Source: SBAX01 sp964646605
Lineage (GTDB): Bacteria > Planctomycetota > Phycisphaerae > UBA1845
Assembly (NCBI GenBank): GCA_964646605.1
Contig: CAZYEX010000047.1
Span: forward strand, 27,704-91,703
DNA length: 64,000 nt
Direction of reading: 5' to 3'
Both the position numbers and the translations under genes were made by a program. Position 1 is the stretch's first letter. Each line of letters begins with the position of its first letter. This document shows positions 1-8,598 of this stretch, one piece after another. The notes beneath the pieces were generated by a model that was not told the origin of the DNA, did no database searches, and was given only the letters and a program-made list of their open reading frames with translations.

Positions 1-135
1 GTCCCGGGAACCAGCGCCGTCCTGGTCATCGACAAGCGCAACGGTCGCCTGCGCGGGTTCTCCCCCGTCTCTCTGTTCCACGTCGTGCGGATCGAACCCG
101 CCAACGGGACAAGACGTCGACAAGCCCGCGAGTGA
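1..135 (+). CDS. C-terminal end of an unidentified protein (5' end outside window)
   Basis: Frame 1 is open from the first base to a TGA at 133-135 and encodes 44 residues. It begins VPGTSAVLVIDKRNG and ends in a basic tail (NGTRRRQARE). The hydrophobic-charged pattern looks like real protein, but there is no family motif. It would converge on the minus-strand gene ending at 166, leaving a 30-base gap. It could also be a chance open frame, because only 135 bases are visible. Confidence 0.4.
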   Translation, partial: VPGTSAVLVIDKRNGRLRGFSPVSLFHVVRIEPANGTRRRQARE

Positions 136-165
136 ACGACCCAACCTGCCGAGAAAGGCGTGCTC

Positions 166-495
166 TCAAATCATGTTCGCGCACGGGTCCGGCTCGCGGC
201 CTTCGAGGCGGTCGAGGATTTCCCACTGCGGCGTGAAGCCGGGAAACGGGTTGGTAACGGTTTCCCAGCCGAAGATCATCCGGAACGTGTGGTACCCCAC
301 CGACGTCGGAACCGGAAACCGGTCGAAGATGTCCTTCCATCCACGAAAGAGGTCGAACGTCTCCGGCTCGGGAAGGATATAGAAGTCCCACGCCGTGCAG
401 ATCCTGTGAACGTAGTCGGCCTTGTCGTAGTCCGTATCCAGCGTATCCGGCGGCTCGTCAAAGTCGGGATAAACGGAATGGTCGAGGTACATCAT
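166..495 (-). CDS. Small hypothetical protein coupled to the AbiEii-like gene
   Basis: This encodes 109 residues rich in aromatic and acidic residues (starts MMYLDHSVYPDF; many W, F, Y and D). I do not recognise a family. The chosen ATG at 495 overlaps the stop of the upstream nucleotidyltransferase as ATGA, the usual arrangement for translational coupling; a longer start at 528 would overlap it by 37 bases. There is no signal peptide or membrane segment. The coupling suggests a partner of the AbiEii-like protein, such as an antitoxin or an accessory protein, but the sequence gives no direct evidence for that role. Confidence 0.6.
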   Translation of the reverse strand: MMYLDHSVYPDFDEPPDTLDTDYDKADYVHRICTAWDFYILPEPETFDLFRGWKDIFDRFPVPTSVGYHTFRMIFGWETVTNPFPGFTPQWEILDRLEGREPDPCANMI

Positions 496-1169
496 GGCCC
501 CATGTCCAGAAACTCCCGCCGGAACCACTCCCGTGTTTGCTGGGCTTTCGCTCGTTCCACGGCATCCTGAATCGAATCCAGAGGCCGCCGTGACTCCAGG
601 GTCATCAGGTGGAATGCAACCTTGCTCTTGGCCGCATCAAGGGAGCCGCCGGGGTTCTTACGGCTCCATAACGTCCAGCACTCCGCAGGCGTCGTGAGTT
701 TGGCCTGAGCCAAATGGGCGATGTCAAGAAAATCCCGCGCCGCCCCACGCTCCACGAGCGCGTTCATCTTGGCGCCGATGTTCTCGTGGAGAGTCTCCAA
801 CACGATCGGCGGCCACGGACTTGGGCCCGGCGGCTCCAGCTCCACCGACCGTACCGCGATTTGGAAAGAGAACCGTTTCTTTCCGGCGCGATGCATCTCG
901 AATGAAATCGTCTCCCCGAATCGGCGCTCGCGCAGGTCGTGACCGGTCAGGCCGGAAACCTCACGCATGGCCTGGGCGATAGCGCGCTCCGCCATAGCGG
1001 ATGGCTTGGAACGCCACCACGCGTCGATATCGTGGGTCGTTCGATAGTCGGTGTAATGCTGAAGCGCGAAGTAGCCGCCCAACACGATCTCGCTTGCCTC
1101 CACGCGGCCGGCGAGACCGCCAAGTACTTTTTCGGCAAGCGGGTCGAGGTTGCGCGGTTTTTCCGGCAC
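492..1169 (-). CDS. AbiEii/AbiGii-type nucleotidyltransferase
   Basis: The protein resembles the nucleotidyltransferase fold of AbiEii toxins (type IV toxin-antitoxin) and of uncharacterised relatives. Near the N-terminus it has a hydrophobic GGYFALQHY segment followed by HDIDAWW, matching the G-G then D-x-D metal-binding pattern. A later segment (NIGAKMNALVERGAARDFLDIAHL) fits the family's helical part with its RDFLDI motif. The GTG at 1169 is chosen because it starts 20 bases after the acyl carrier protein stop and has a GGAA sequence upstream; an ATG at 1238 would overlap that gene by 49 bases. No AbiEi-type winged-helix antitoxin lies beside it. The only close partner is the coupled 109-residue protein downstream. 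Confidence 0.72.
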   Translation of the reverse strand: MPEKPRNLDPLAEKVLGGLAGRVEASEIVLGGYFALQHYTDYRTTHDIDAWWRSKPSAMAERAIAQAMREVSGLTGHDLRERRFGETISFEMHRAGKKRFSFQIAVRSVELEPPGPSPWPPIVLETLHENIGAKMNALVERGAARDFLDIAHLAQAKLTTPAECWTLWSRKNPGGSLDAAKSKVAFHLMTLESRRPLDSIQDAVERAKAQQTREWFRREFLDMGP

Positions 1170-1189
1170 GAAGACCGTTCCGATGCGTT

Positions 1190-1486
1190 TTACGCTCCAA
1201 CGACAGCCGCGAACTTGGGACTCAGATACTCCACGCACCCGTCGAGCGTCGCCAGCCTGGGGTAATCCTCTTTCGGAACCTCGATCTTATAGCGCTTGCG
1301 AAGCTCCATCACGATGTCCAGAAAATCCATCGAGTCCATGTCCAGCTGATCGCGCAGGCGCACGTCGCTCTTCACGTCGGATAGGTCGGCGTCGGGCGCG
1401 ACCACCGCGATGATGCCCAGGACGATGTCCTTGACATACTTACCGTTGACGCCCGCAGCAGAAATGTCGCTCACTAGCTTATGCAC
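1190..1486 (-). CDS. Acyl carrier protein
   Basis: A 98-residue acyl carrier protein. The phosphopantetheine site is visible as LDMDSMDFLDIV, with Ser52 as the expected attachment point. The protein would carry acyl chains on the pantetheine arm for the ketosynthase encoded immediately upstream. Its start overlaps the 3' end of that gene by 13 bases, which implies co-expression. It is longer than the housekeeping AcpP (about 78 residues), with N- and C-terminal additions, so it is more likely a pathway-specific carrier than the main fatty-acid one. Confidence 0.88.
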   Translation of the reverse strand: MHKLVSDISAAGVNGKYVKDIVLGIIAVVAPDADLSDVKSDVRLRDQLDMDSMDFLDIVMELRKRYKIEVPKEDYPRLATLDGCVEYLSPKFAAVVGA

Positions 1487-2712
1487 CGTTTCACCACCAC
1501 CGCCGAGTTAATCCCCAGCATTCCAAAGGAGTTATTCAGGATGTAATCCACCGGTCCCGCCTGCCGCGGCTCGTTCACCACCAGGTTCCGCACCGCGCAC
1601 CGCGGATCCGGCTCCGTCACGTTGATCGTCGGATGAACCACGCCGTCCTCGAACGAACCCAAGTTCCCCGCCAATTCCAAGGCCCCCGCCGCGCCCATCG
1701 CATGTCCGATGAAGCTCTTGGTGTTGTTCACGTACACTCCGTCAAAGTCTCCGAACACCTGCCGCAGGGCCGTCGCCTCCTGGATGTCGCCCGTCTCCGT
1801 CGCCGTCGCGTGCGTGCTGACGATATCCACGTCCCGAGGCCTGATGCCCGCCCGCTCGATCGCCAGCGTCATGCACTCCGCAATACGCTCGGGATCGGGA
1901 AGCACCGGGTCGTTGGCGTCGGAGTTCATCGCGTATCCGACAACCTCCGCGACGATCGTCGCCCGCCGCTTTTTGGCGTCCGAAAGGCGCTCCAGCACGA
2001 ACACGCACCCGCCCTCCGACACCACGATGCCGTTCCGCGCCGCATCGAACGGTCGGCAGGCCTTGCTCGGATCCTCGTGCGACGCCAGTGCGTTTTCCGC
2101 CGCAAAACTCGCAAAAATCCCGAAGGAGTGGATCGCCTCCGAAACTCCGCCCGCCAGCGCCAGGTCCACCTCACCCAGGCGGAGCATCTGCACGCCCTGG
2201 ATCAGCCCGGCGTTTCCCGCGGCACAGGCCGCACCGATCGTGTAGTGCGGTCCTCGCAGCCCCAGGTTCACCGTCACCTCCCCAGCCGGGTTGTTCGCCA
2301 CCGTCCGGGGGTTGTGGTGATGCGACCAATACTTCGTGTCATAGTCGTATTGCCGGATCACGTCAATCTCGTTCTCCGTCTCGACCGTCCCATGTTCGGT
2401 AATTCCCAGGAAAGTCCCCACCCGTGAAAGATCAATCCGCGAAAGGTCCAAACCGGCGCTGCGCAGGGCTTCGTTCGCGCAATAAATCGAAACCGCCCCC
2501 GCCCGCGTCCCCCGACGACGATCCTTTTTTGATTGATACTTGGTTTCCTCGAAGCGGCAGACGCCCGCCAACACGCGACCCATGAACCGCGTCTCGATGG
2601 TCGTGATCCCCGAAACCCCGCCTAACAGATTCCGCCGAAACTGGGACAGACTGTCCCCGTTCGGTGCGGTGAGACCGACACCCGTGATAACGATACGTTC
2701 CTTTGGGATCAT
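1474..2712 (-). CDS. Beta-ketoacyl-ACP synthase (FabF/KAS II-like)
   Basis: A 412-residue condensing enzyme of the KAS I/II family that would extend an acyl chain with malonyl-ACP. The full Cys-His-His triad is present: Cys163 in GAACAAGNAG, His301 in STHATATETGD and His337 in SFIGHAMGAAGALE. The glycine-rich C-terminal motif NNSFGMLGINSAVV is also typical. It overlaps the acyl carrier protein gene and follows a 3-beta-HSD/OleD-like reductase gene by 72 bases. The three together suggest a dedicated acyl-chain pathway rather than the core FAS operon, because no fabD, fabG or fabH is adjacent. Confidence 0.92.
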   Translation of the reverse strand: MIPKERIVITGVGLTAPNGDSLSQFRRNLLGGVSGITTIETRFMGRVLAGVCRFEETKYQSKKDRRRGTRAGAVSIYCANEALRSAGLDLSRIDLSRVGTFLGITEHGTVETENEIDVIRQYDYDTKYWSHHHNPRTVANNPAGEVTVNLGLRGPHYTIGAACAAGNAGLIQGVQMLRLGEVDLALAGGVSEAIHSFGIFASFAAENALASHEDPSKACRPFDAARNGIVVSEGGCVFVLERLSDAKKRRATIVAEVVGYAMNSDANDPVLPDPERIAECMTLAIERAGIRPRDVDIVSTHATATETGDIQEATALRQVFGDFDGVYVNNTKSFIGHAMGAAGALELAGNLGSFEDGVVHPTINVTEPDPRCAVRNLVVNEPRQAGPVDYILNNSFGMLGINSAVVVKRCIS

Positions 2713-2784
2713 TGCGTCCGCGCTATCCCCGCGACCGCTGCGGGGCTGACCGCCGCAAACGCAGCGGGTTCAAACCAGCCCATC

Positions 2785-3834
2785 TTAGCAGCTTCGGTCG
2801 CCGCGCGAACCGGTCGCCCCGCGGCCATCTTGGCGGCCACCTTCGGCTTGTTCGTGCCATGACCGCTTGAGGCGTTCGACCCCCACCGCAGCGGTAACCC
2901 GGACGAACTCGCCGATATCCACGCGAGCCGCAGAAATGTTAAAATAGTGAGCTTTGGCAAGTTGCGTCGCAACGAACCTAGTCATCGGCGGCTCTGTTGC
3001 CAACCACAACGATCGGTAAAGCACTTCCATCGCGGCACCCGCGAGGTACGCCGTCCGAAACGAAACCGAACGGGTGACCCGTGGCAAACCGGCGGCGGCT
3101 AGAATCGTATCGATCCAGGACCACAGGCAAACCGGTTCACCCTGGCTAAGGAAGTAGGCTTTGCCAGCGCATCGCCCGCCGGGGCCAAGGACGTCGGCGG
3201 CGAGAACATGCGCCAAGGCCGCGTTCTCGACGTAGGTGATGTCTACCAGATTGCGTCCGTCGCCAACGCGGACCAGTCGCCCGCGACGCGCTCGGTCAAG
3301 AACTCGTGGAATCAGGTGCGGGTCCCCGGGTCCCCAGATTAGGTGCGGACGCAAAGCGATGGTCGCCAGATGCGGCCCGTTCGCCGCCAGAACCATCCGT
3401 TCCGCCGCGGCTTTGGTTTCGGGATACGCAGCCAGGTAACCATCGGGGTACGGTTGGCTTTCATCCACCCCGCACAGATCGTCTTTTCCGAACACCACGC
3501 TCGGTGTGCTGGTATAGACGAGCTTGGAAACCCCGTTCGCACGGCAGGCGTCGAGGACGTTCCGCGTGCCGCCGACGTTGATCGAAAGGTACTCGCGCCG
3601 CGGTCCCCAGACTCCGGCCTTGGCTGCGCAATGGAAAACGGTGTCAACGTTTTGGCACGCTGCCCGCACCACCGCGGCGTCCCGGACGTCGCCCCGGATC
3701 GTTCTGATGCCCACGGTCTCAAGTTGCGGATAGACGCTACGCCCCAGGACGGTGACCTCGTCGCCGCGCTCCCGCAACATCCGCGAGATGCGACTCCCCA
3801 GAAACCCCCCGCCCCCGGTGACCAAAGCCTTCAT
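2785..3834 (-). CDS. NAD(P)-dependent 3-beta-HSD/OleD-like oxidoreductase
   Basis: A 349-residue extended short-chain dehydrogenase. The N-terminus begins MKALVTGGGGFLGSRI, the Rossmann TGxxGxxG nucleotide-binding motif, and the catalytic YxxxK is seen as YPETK. The pattern is that of the 3-beta-hydroxysteroid dehydrogenase/isomerase family that includes OleD, the 2-alkyl-3-oxoalkanoate reductase of bacterial olefin synthesis. OleA, OleB and OleC are not in this window, so OleD itself is not proven. The ATG at 3834 is chosen because upstream residues are low-complexity antisense to moeA. It is the first gene of the apparent reductase-ketosynthase-carrier unit and is divergent from moeA, with 147 bases between them. 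Confidence 0.82.
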   Translation of the reverse strand: MKALVTGGGGFLGSRISRMLRERGDEVTVLGRSVYPQLETVGIRTIRGDVRDAAVVRAACQNVDTVFHCAAKAGVWGPRREYLSINVGGTRNVLDACRANGVSKLVYTSTPSVVFGKDDLCGVDESQPYPDGYLAAYPETKAAAERMVLAANGPHLATIALRPHLIWGPGDPHLIPRVLDRARRGRLVRVGDGRNLVDITYVENAALAHVLAADVLGPGGRCAGKAYFLSQGEPVCLWSWIDTILAAAGLPRVTRSVSFRTAYLAGAAMEVLYRSLWLATEPPMTRFVATQLAKAHYFNISAARVDIGEFVRVTAAVGVERLKRSWHEQAEGGRQDGRGATGSRGDRSC

Positions 3835-3969
3835 TGTCGAAGCATCTTGGCGGCGCAGCCCGCGGTCAAGCCCGATCCACAATCGACACCCGATCGAACC
3901 CGCATACCCCGCCACAGTTGGATCCTGGGCCGTCGGAGTGCCCTCGCTGGGACAACCACCCGCGAAGGC

Positions 3970-3975
3970 TACAAT
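3970..3975 (+). promoter_or_regulatory. Candidate -10 element of moeA (leaderless start)
   Basis: TACAAT ends six bases before the ATG of moeA, so transcription would begin at or next to the start codon. No Shine-Dalgarno sequence precedes the ATG. The -35 region is weak (no good TTGACA match at 16-18 bases), so the call rests mainly on the -10 match and spacing. Confidence 0.4.
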
Positions 3976-3981
3976 GCACCC

Positions 3982-5196
3982 ATGCTTGACGTATCGGAAG
4001 CACAACGGATTGTCCTCGCGCGGATCCAACCGCTTCCGACGGTAGAGCTTGCCTTGCGCGACGCGGGCCATCGAACGCTCGCGGCGGCAATCCATTGTGA
4101 TCTCGACGACCCGCCGTTTGATCGCTCGGTCATGGACGGCCACGCGGTGCGTGGGGCAGACGTCGCTGCCGTCCCGGTAACCTTGACCGTCGTAGGGCAG
4201 ATCGCCGCGGGACACGTAAGCGAGCGTCTCCTTGGCTCTGGCGAGGCCGTGCAGATCAACACCGGCGCTCCCCTGCCGACCGGCGCCGACGCCGTCGTTC
4301 GTATCGAGGTCACGGAAACAATCAACGACGGGCTTGGCGTGGTGGTGAAGGAAGCCGCAAGCGTCGGACAATTCATCACCCCCCGCGGCGCCTACGCGAA
4401 GGCCGGTCGGACTATCCTGGAACCTGGAACCGTCCTGACCCCCGTCCACATGGGCGTCGCCGCTACCGCGGGTGCCGCCCGGGTCCGGGTCTACCGGCAA
4501 CCCACCGTCGCCGTACTGACTACCGGCGATGAACTGGTCGATGTCGACCAAACGCCGCTCCCCGCGCAGATTCGCAACTCCAATCAGTACCTCCTGGAGG
4601 CGCTGATCGACTCCGCCCACGCCCAAACTGTGCTGCTCGGCACCGTCGGCGACGATCGCCCGCTCCTTCACCGCAAAGTCGCGGAGGGACTCGCGTGCGA
4701 CGTTCTATGCATCACCGGCGGGGTCTCCGTGGGGGCGTTCGACTTCGTACCCGACATCCTGCGTGAGCACGGAGCGTCGTTTCACGTCCACAAAATGGCC
4801 ATCAAGCCTGGCCGACCCACGATCTTCGCAACAAGTCCAAACGGCAAGCTCATCTTCGCCCTGCCCGGCAACCCGGTCAGCGCCTTCGTGGGATTCGAGC
4901 TTCTGGTCCGACCGGCTCTTGCGGCCTTGCAGGGACGACCTGACGCCCTACCGCAACCCATGCAGGCCACGCTCCGCGGAACGCTTCCCGCCACCGCGAA
5001 CCGCCGCAGCTTCTACCCCGCGCGAGCCGCGATCGACGACCGTGGTCAATGGGAGGTGCATACGTTATCCTGGCATGGGTCGGGCGACTCGTTGGGAATG
5101 GCCGGAGCGAACGCCATGATTATGCGGCCGCCGCAATCCGCAGCCGTGGATTTCGGCGACGCCGTGTCGGTGTTTCTCCTGGGATGGGACGGGTAA
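3982..5196 (+). CDS. moeA: Molybdopterin molybdenumtransferase MoeA
   Basis: A 404-residue protein matching MoeA, which inserts molybdate into adenylylated molybdopterin in molybdenum-cofactor synthesis. Family segments include DPPFDRSVMDGHAVRG near the N-terminus, INTGAPLPTGADAVVR, the MoeA/MogA-type domain with TTGDELVD and RNSNQYLLEALI, then TGGVSVGAFDFVPD and a LPGNPVSAFVGFE motif before the C-terminal beta domain. Length is normal for the family. The ATG at 3982 is the family start; longer upstream frames are antisense to the divergent reductase gene. No other Mo-cofactor gene is nearby. lnt follows after 29 bases. Confidence 0.95.
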   Translation: MLDVSEAQRIVLARIQPLPTVELALRDAGHRTLAAAIHCDLDDPPFDRSVMDGHAVRGADVAAVPVTLTVVGQIAAGHVSERLLGSGEAVQINTGAPLPTGADAVVRIEVTETINDGLGVVVKEAASVGQFITPRGAYAKAGRTILEPGTVLTPVHMGVAATAGAARVRVYRQPTVAVLTTGDELVDVDQTPLPAQIRNSNQYLLEALIDSAHAQTVLLGTVGDDRPLLHRKVAEGLACDVLCITGGVSVGAFDFVPDILREHGASFHVHKMAIKPGRPTIFATSPNGKLIFALPGNPVSAFVGFELLVRPALAALQGRPDALPQPMQATLRGTLPATANRRSFYPARAAIDDRGQWEVHTLSWHGSGDSLGMAGANAMIMRPPQSAAVDFGDAVSVFLLGWDG

Positions 5197-5225
5197 ACGC
5201 GGAGCGAACGCCCGATCGGCCAAGG

Positions 5226-6962
5226 ATGGACCTTCCCTTGAACCCTCCAACATCATCCCCCAGCGACAGCCCACCCACGCGAACCACGGCGGGCATCGCC
5301 CTTGTGATCGATCGCCACGGGCCGCTGCTGATCCTCGCCGCCGGCAGCGCCATTTTGCAGGGCCTCATCTTCGCCCCGATCTCCCTGTGGCCATTCGCCT
5401 TCGTGTGCATGGTCCCTTGGCTGCTTCTGACCGCGGCCACGACACAAGCGCCGCGCGTGTACTTCTACAGTTTCCTACTCGGCTTGGCCTCGTTCTTGAT
5501 CAACATGCGCTGGCTCTACGCCGCCACGGGCATCGGGTATGCGACGCTCGCCATGTACCAAGCGGTCTACTTCCCGCTGGTCGCCTGCCCCGTTCGACAC
5601 GCGGTCCGCCGTCGACATTGGCCTCTGGCGATCGTCTTTCCGCTCATTTGGACGGGCAGCGAGATGCTCCGCGCCGTAGTGATTACGGGATTCCCCTGGT
5701 TTTTCCTCTCCCACAGCCTGTACAGCGCGTTGACGCTCATTCAGGTGAGCGATTTGGTCGGCGCTTACGGCGTCAGCTTCGTTATCGCCGCGGTCAATGG
5801 AGCGCTGGCCGACGTCATTCTGGCCCGCCGCGCCAGGACGACGTTCGGTCGGCCGCCCACCTGGCGCGCTGCGCGGTTCAGCATCATCTTTGCCGCAACT
5901 CTCCTGCTCGCCACCGTCGTCTATGGACAGGTTCAACTCCGTCGCGGAACGACGTCGGAAGGTCCCAAGGTCGCCATTCTCCAAGGCGACTACTTCATTT
6001 CCGTCGCCGGTCCGGACGCCGAGGACCGCGACAAGATGCGGACCTATTTCGACATGCTCGACGAGGCGGCCAAGGAAAAACCCGATCTGTTTCTGCTTCC
6101 CGAAACGCCGTGGTATATGTTCCTGAATGCCGAAGCCCGCGACATCTTCCCGCTCTCGCGCACCAGCTTCAACCACCTTCAACGCCACGCCACGCGCCAA
6201 AAAGCCTACGTGGTCACGGGCAGCGCCTCCCAGGAACAGACGCCCTACGATCTTCTAGCCACCGAACGCCGCTACAACTCCGCCACCGTTTTTTCTCCCG
6301 ACGGCTCCGAGCCGGGCCGCTACGACAAAATCCACCTCGTTTACTTCGGCGAGGTCGTCCCCTTCCGCTTCGGGAGGCTGCGTCCCATCTATCTGTGGCT
6401 CAACCGCATGATGCCCTTCGGCGGGGCCGAGTTCGGGCTCGAGTATTCGCTCTTCGCAGGGCGAGAGTTTCGCACGTTCGCCATGCAGCCCAAGTCCCAG
6501 ACTGGAGAGTCGTACCGCTTCGGCACGCCCATTTGCTACGAGGACGTCATGCCCTACGTCAGCCGCGAGTTCGTCAGCGGCGGCGCCTCCGAAAAGCGTG
6601 TCGATTTCCTGCTCAACATCAGCAACGACGGCTGGTACGGACGCGGGTCACAACAACCGCAGCACCTGGCCATCTGCGTTTTTCGCGCCGTCGAGAACCG
6701 CGTCGGCATCGCTCGCGCCGTCACCACCGGCGTGAGTGCCTTCATCGATCCCTCCGGACTGATCCGCGACCGCGTCACCGGACAGTCCGGCAAGAACTGG
6801 CCGGGCGAGTCGGGGTTCCGCGTGGCCAACATCTCCACCGATTCCCGCTACACTCTCTACTCCAAGTACGGCGATTGGTTTGCTTGGGGTTGTGCTCTCG
6901 CGTGGCTGCTGATCTACGTGGATTATTGGATCGCCCGGGCGCGGGCCTTGGCCGAGGAGTGA
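5226..6962 (+). CDS. lnt: Apolipoprotein N-acyltransferase
   Basis: A 578-residue integral inner-membrane enzyme that adds the third acyl chain to the N-terminal cysteine of lipoproteins. Several hydrophobic segments fill roughly residues 33-240, followed by a nitrilase-type periplasmic domain. The Glu-Lys-Cys triad is visible as Glu293 (LLPETPWYMF), Lys368 (GRYDKIHLVYFGE) and Cys437 (TPICYEDV), and the LLNISNDGWYG motif follows. A final hydrophobic helix (WFAWGCALAWLLIYVDYW) ends the protein. The ATG at 5226 is preceded by AAGG and lies 29 bases after moeA. The next gene encodes a predicted lipoprotein, a plausible substrate. Confidence 0.94.
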   Translation: MDLPLNPPTSSPSDSPPTRTTAGIALVIDRHGPLLILAAGSAILQGLIFAPISLWPFAFVCMVPWLLLTAATTQAPRVYFYSFLLGLASFLINMRWLYAATGIGYATLAMYQAVYFPLVACPVRHAVRRRHWPLAIVFPLIWTGSEMLRAVVITGFPWFFLSHSLYSALTLIQVSDLVGAYGVSFVIAAVNGALADVILARRARTTFGRPPTWRAARFSIIFAATLLLATVVYGQVQLRRGTTSEGPKVAILQGDYFISVAGPDAEDRDKMRTYFDMLDEAAKEKPDLFLLPETPWYMFLNAEARDIFPLSRTSFNHLQRHATRQKAYVVTGSASQEQTPYDLLATERRYNSATVFSPDGSEPGRYDKIHLVYFGEVVPFRFGRLRPIYLWLNRMMPFGGAEFGLEYSLFAGREFRTFAMQPKSQTGESYRFGTPICYEDVMPYVSREFVSGGASEKRVDFLLNISNDGWYGRGSQQPQHLAICVFRAVENRVGIARAVTTGVSAFIDPSGLIRDRVTGQSGKNWPGESGFRVANISTDSRYTLYSKYGDWFAWGCALAWLLIYVDYWIARARALAEE

Positions 6963-6969
6963 GAACCGA

Positions 6970-8052
<1,083 letters not shown>

Positions 8053-8058
8053 ACGGCC

Positions 8059-8598
8059 ATGCGCTGGATGCCCTTCTTTTTCCTCCTGGTGATCGCCCTC
8101 CCGCTCCAATCCGTGGTCGCGCCAAAGGTCGAGGTCCTCGGCGCACGCCCAGACCTCTTGCTGATTCTCACCCTGTTTCTGGCTCTTTATGCTCCCGCCG
8201 ACCAAGCCGTGATCGGCGCTTGGTTGATCGGATTCTGCGCCGACGGCCTGACCATCGAACGGTTCGGGCTGATGTCTCTCTCCTACGGTTTGATCGGACT
8301 GCTCGTGGTGTCGGCGCGGGAGTATCTATTCCGGTTCCATATCCTCACCCGCGTCGCGGTCGCGTTCATCGCCTGCGTTCTCGTGCGTTGCAACTGGGCG
8401 CTCTATTCCATGCTCCGCTATCCGGATGCTCGCGTCCTATCCGAGCTCCTGTCCCTGACGATCGGGAGCGCGGCCTACACCGCGGCGCTGGCGGGACCGA
8501 TCCAAGGCGGGCTGTTGCGCATCGCCCGCGCCGTGGGCCTGCCTCGCTCTGTCGTGGAACAGCGCGAAGGCACGGAATGGAGCAACGCCCGTGTTTGA
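8059..8598 (+). CDS. mreD: Rod shape-determining protein MreD
   Basis: A 179-residue hydrophobic protein with about five membrane helices, the size and pattern of MreD. It starts MRWMPFFFLLVIALPLQ, then has PDLLLILTLFLAL with a conserved-looking RPDLLL, and GFCADGLTIERFGLMSLSYGLIGLL, matching the family's G-x-x-x-D-(x)n-G-x-x-S/A pattern. It belongs to the elongasome that directs side-wall peptidoglycan synthesis. It starts six bases after the HEAT lipoprotein and overlaps mrdA by eight bases. mreB and mreC are not in the window. Confidence 0.85.
   Translation: MRWMPFFFLLVIALPLQSVVAPKVEVLGARPDLLLILTLFLALYAPADQAVIGAWLIGFCADGLTIERFGLMSLSYGLIGLLVVSAREYLFRFHILTRVAVAFIACVLVRCNWALYSMLRYPDARVLSELLSLTIGSAAYTAALAGPIQGGLLRIARAVGLPRSVVEQREGTEWSNARV

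Noticed and set aside
2709..2972. Small minus-strand frame overlapping the reductase 3' end
   Set aside because: It is a shadow of the reductase and ketosynthase genes in another frame, without a ribosome site or family.
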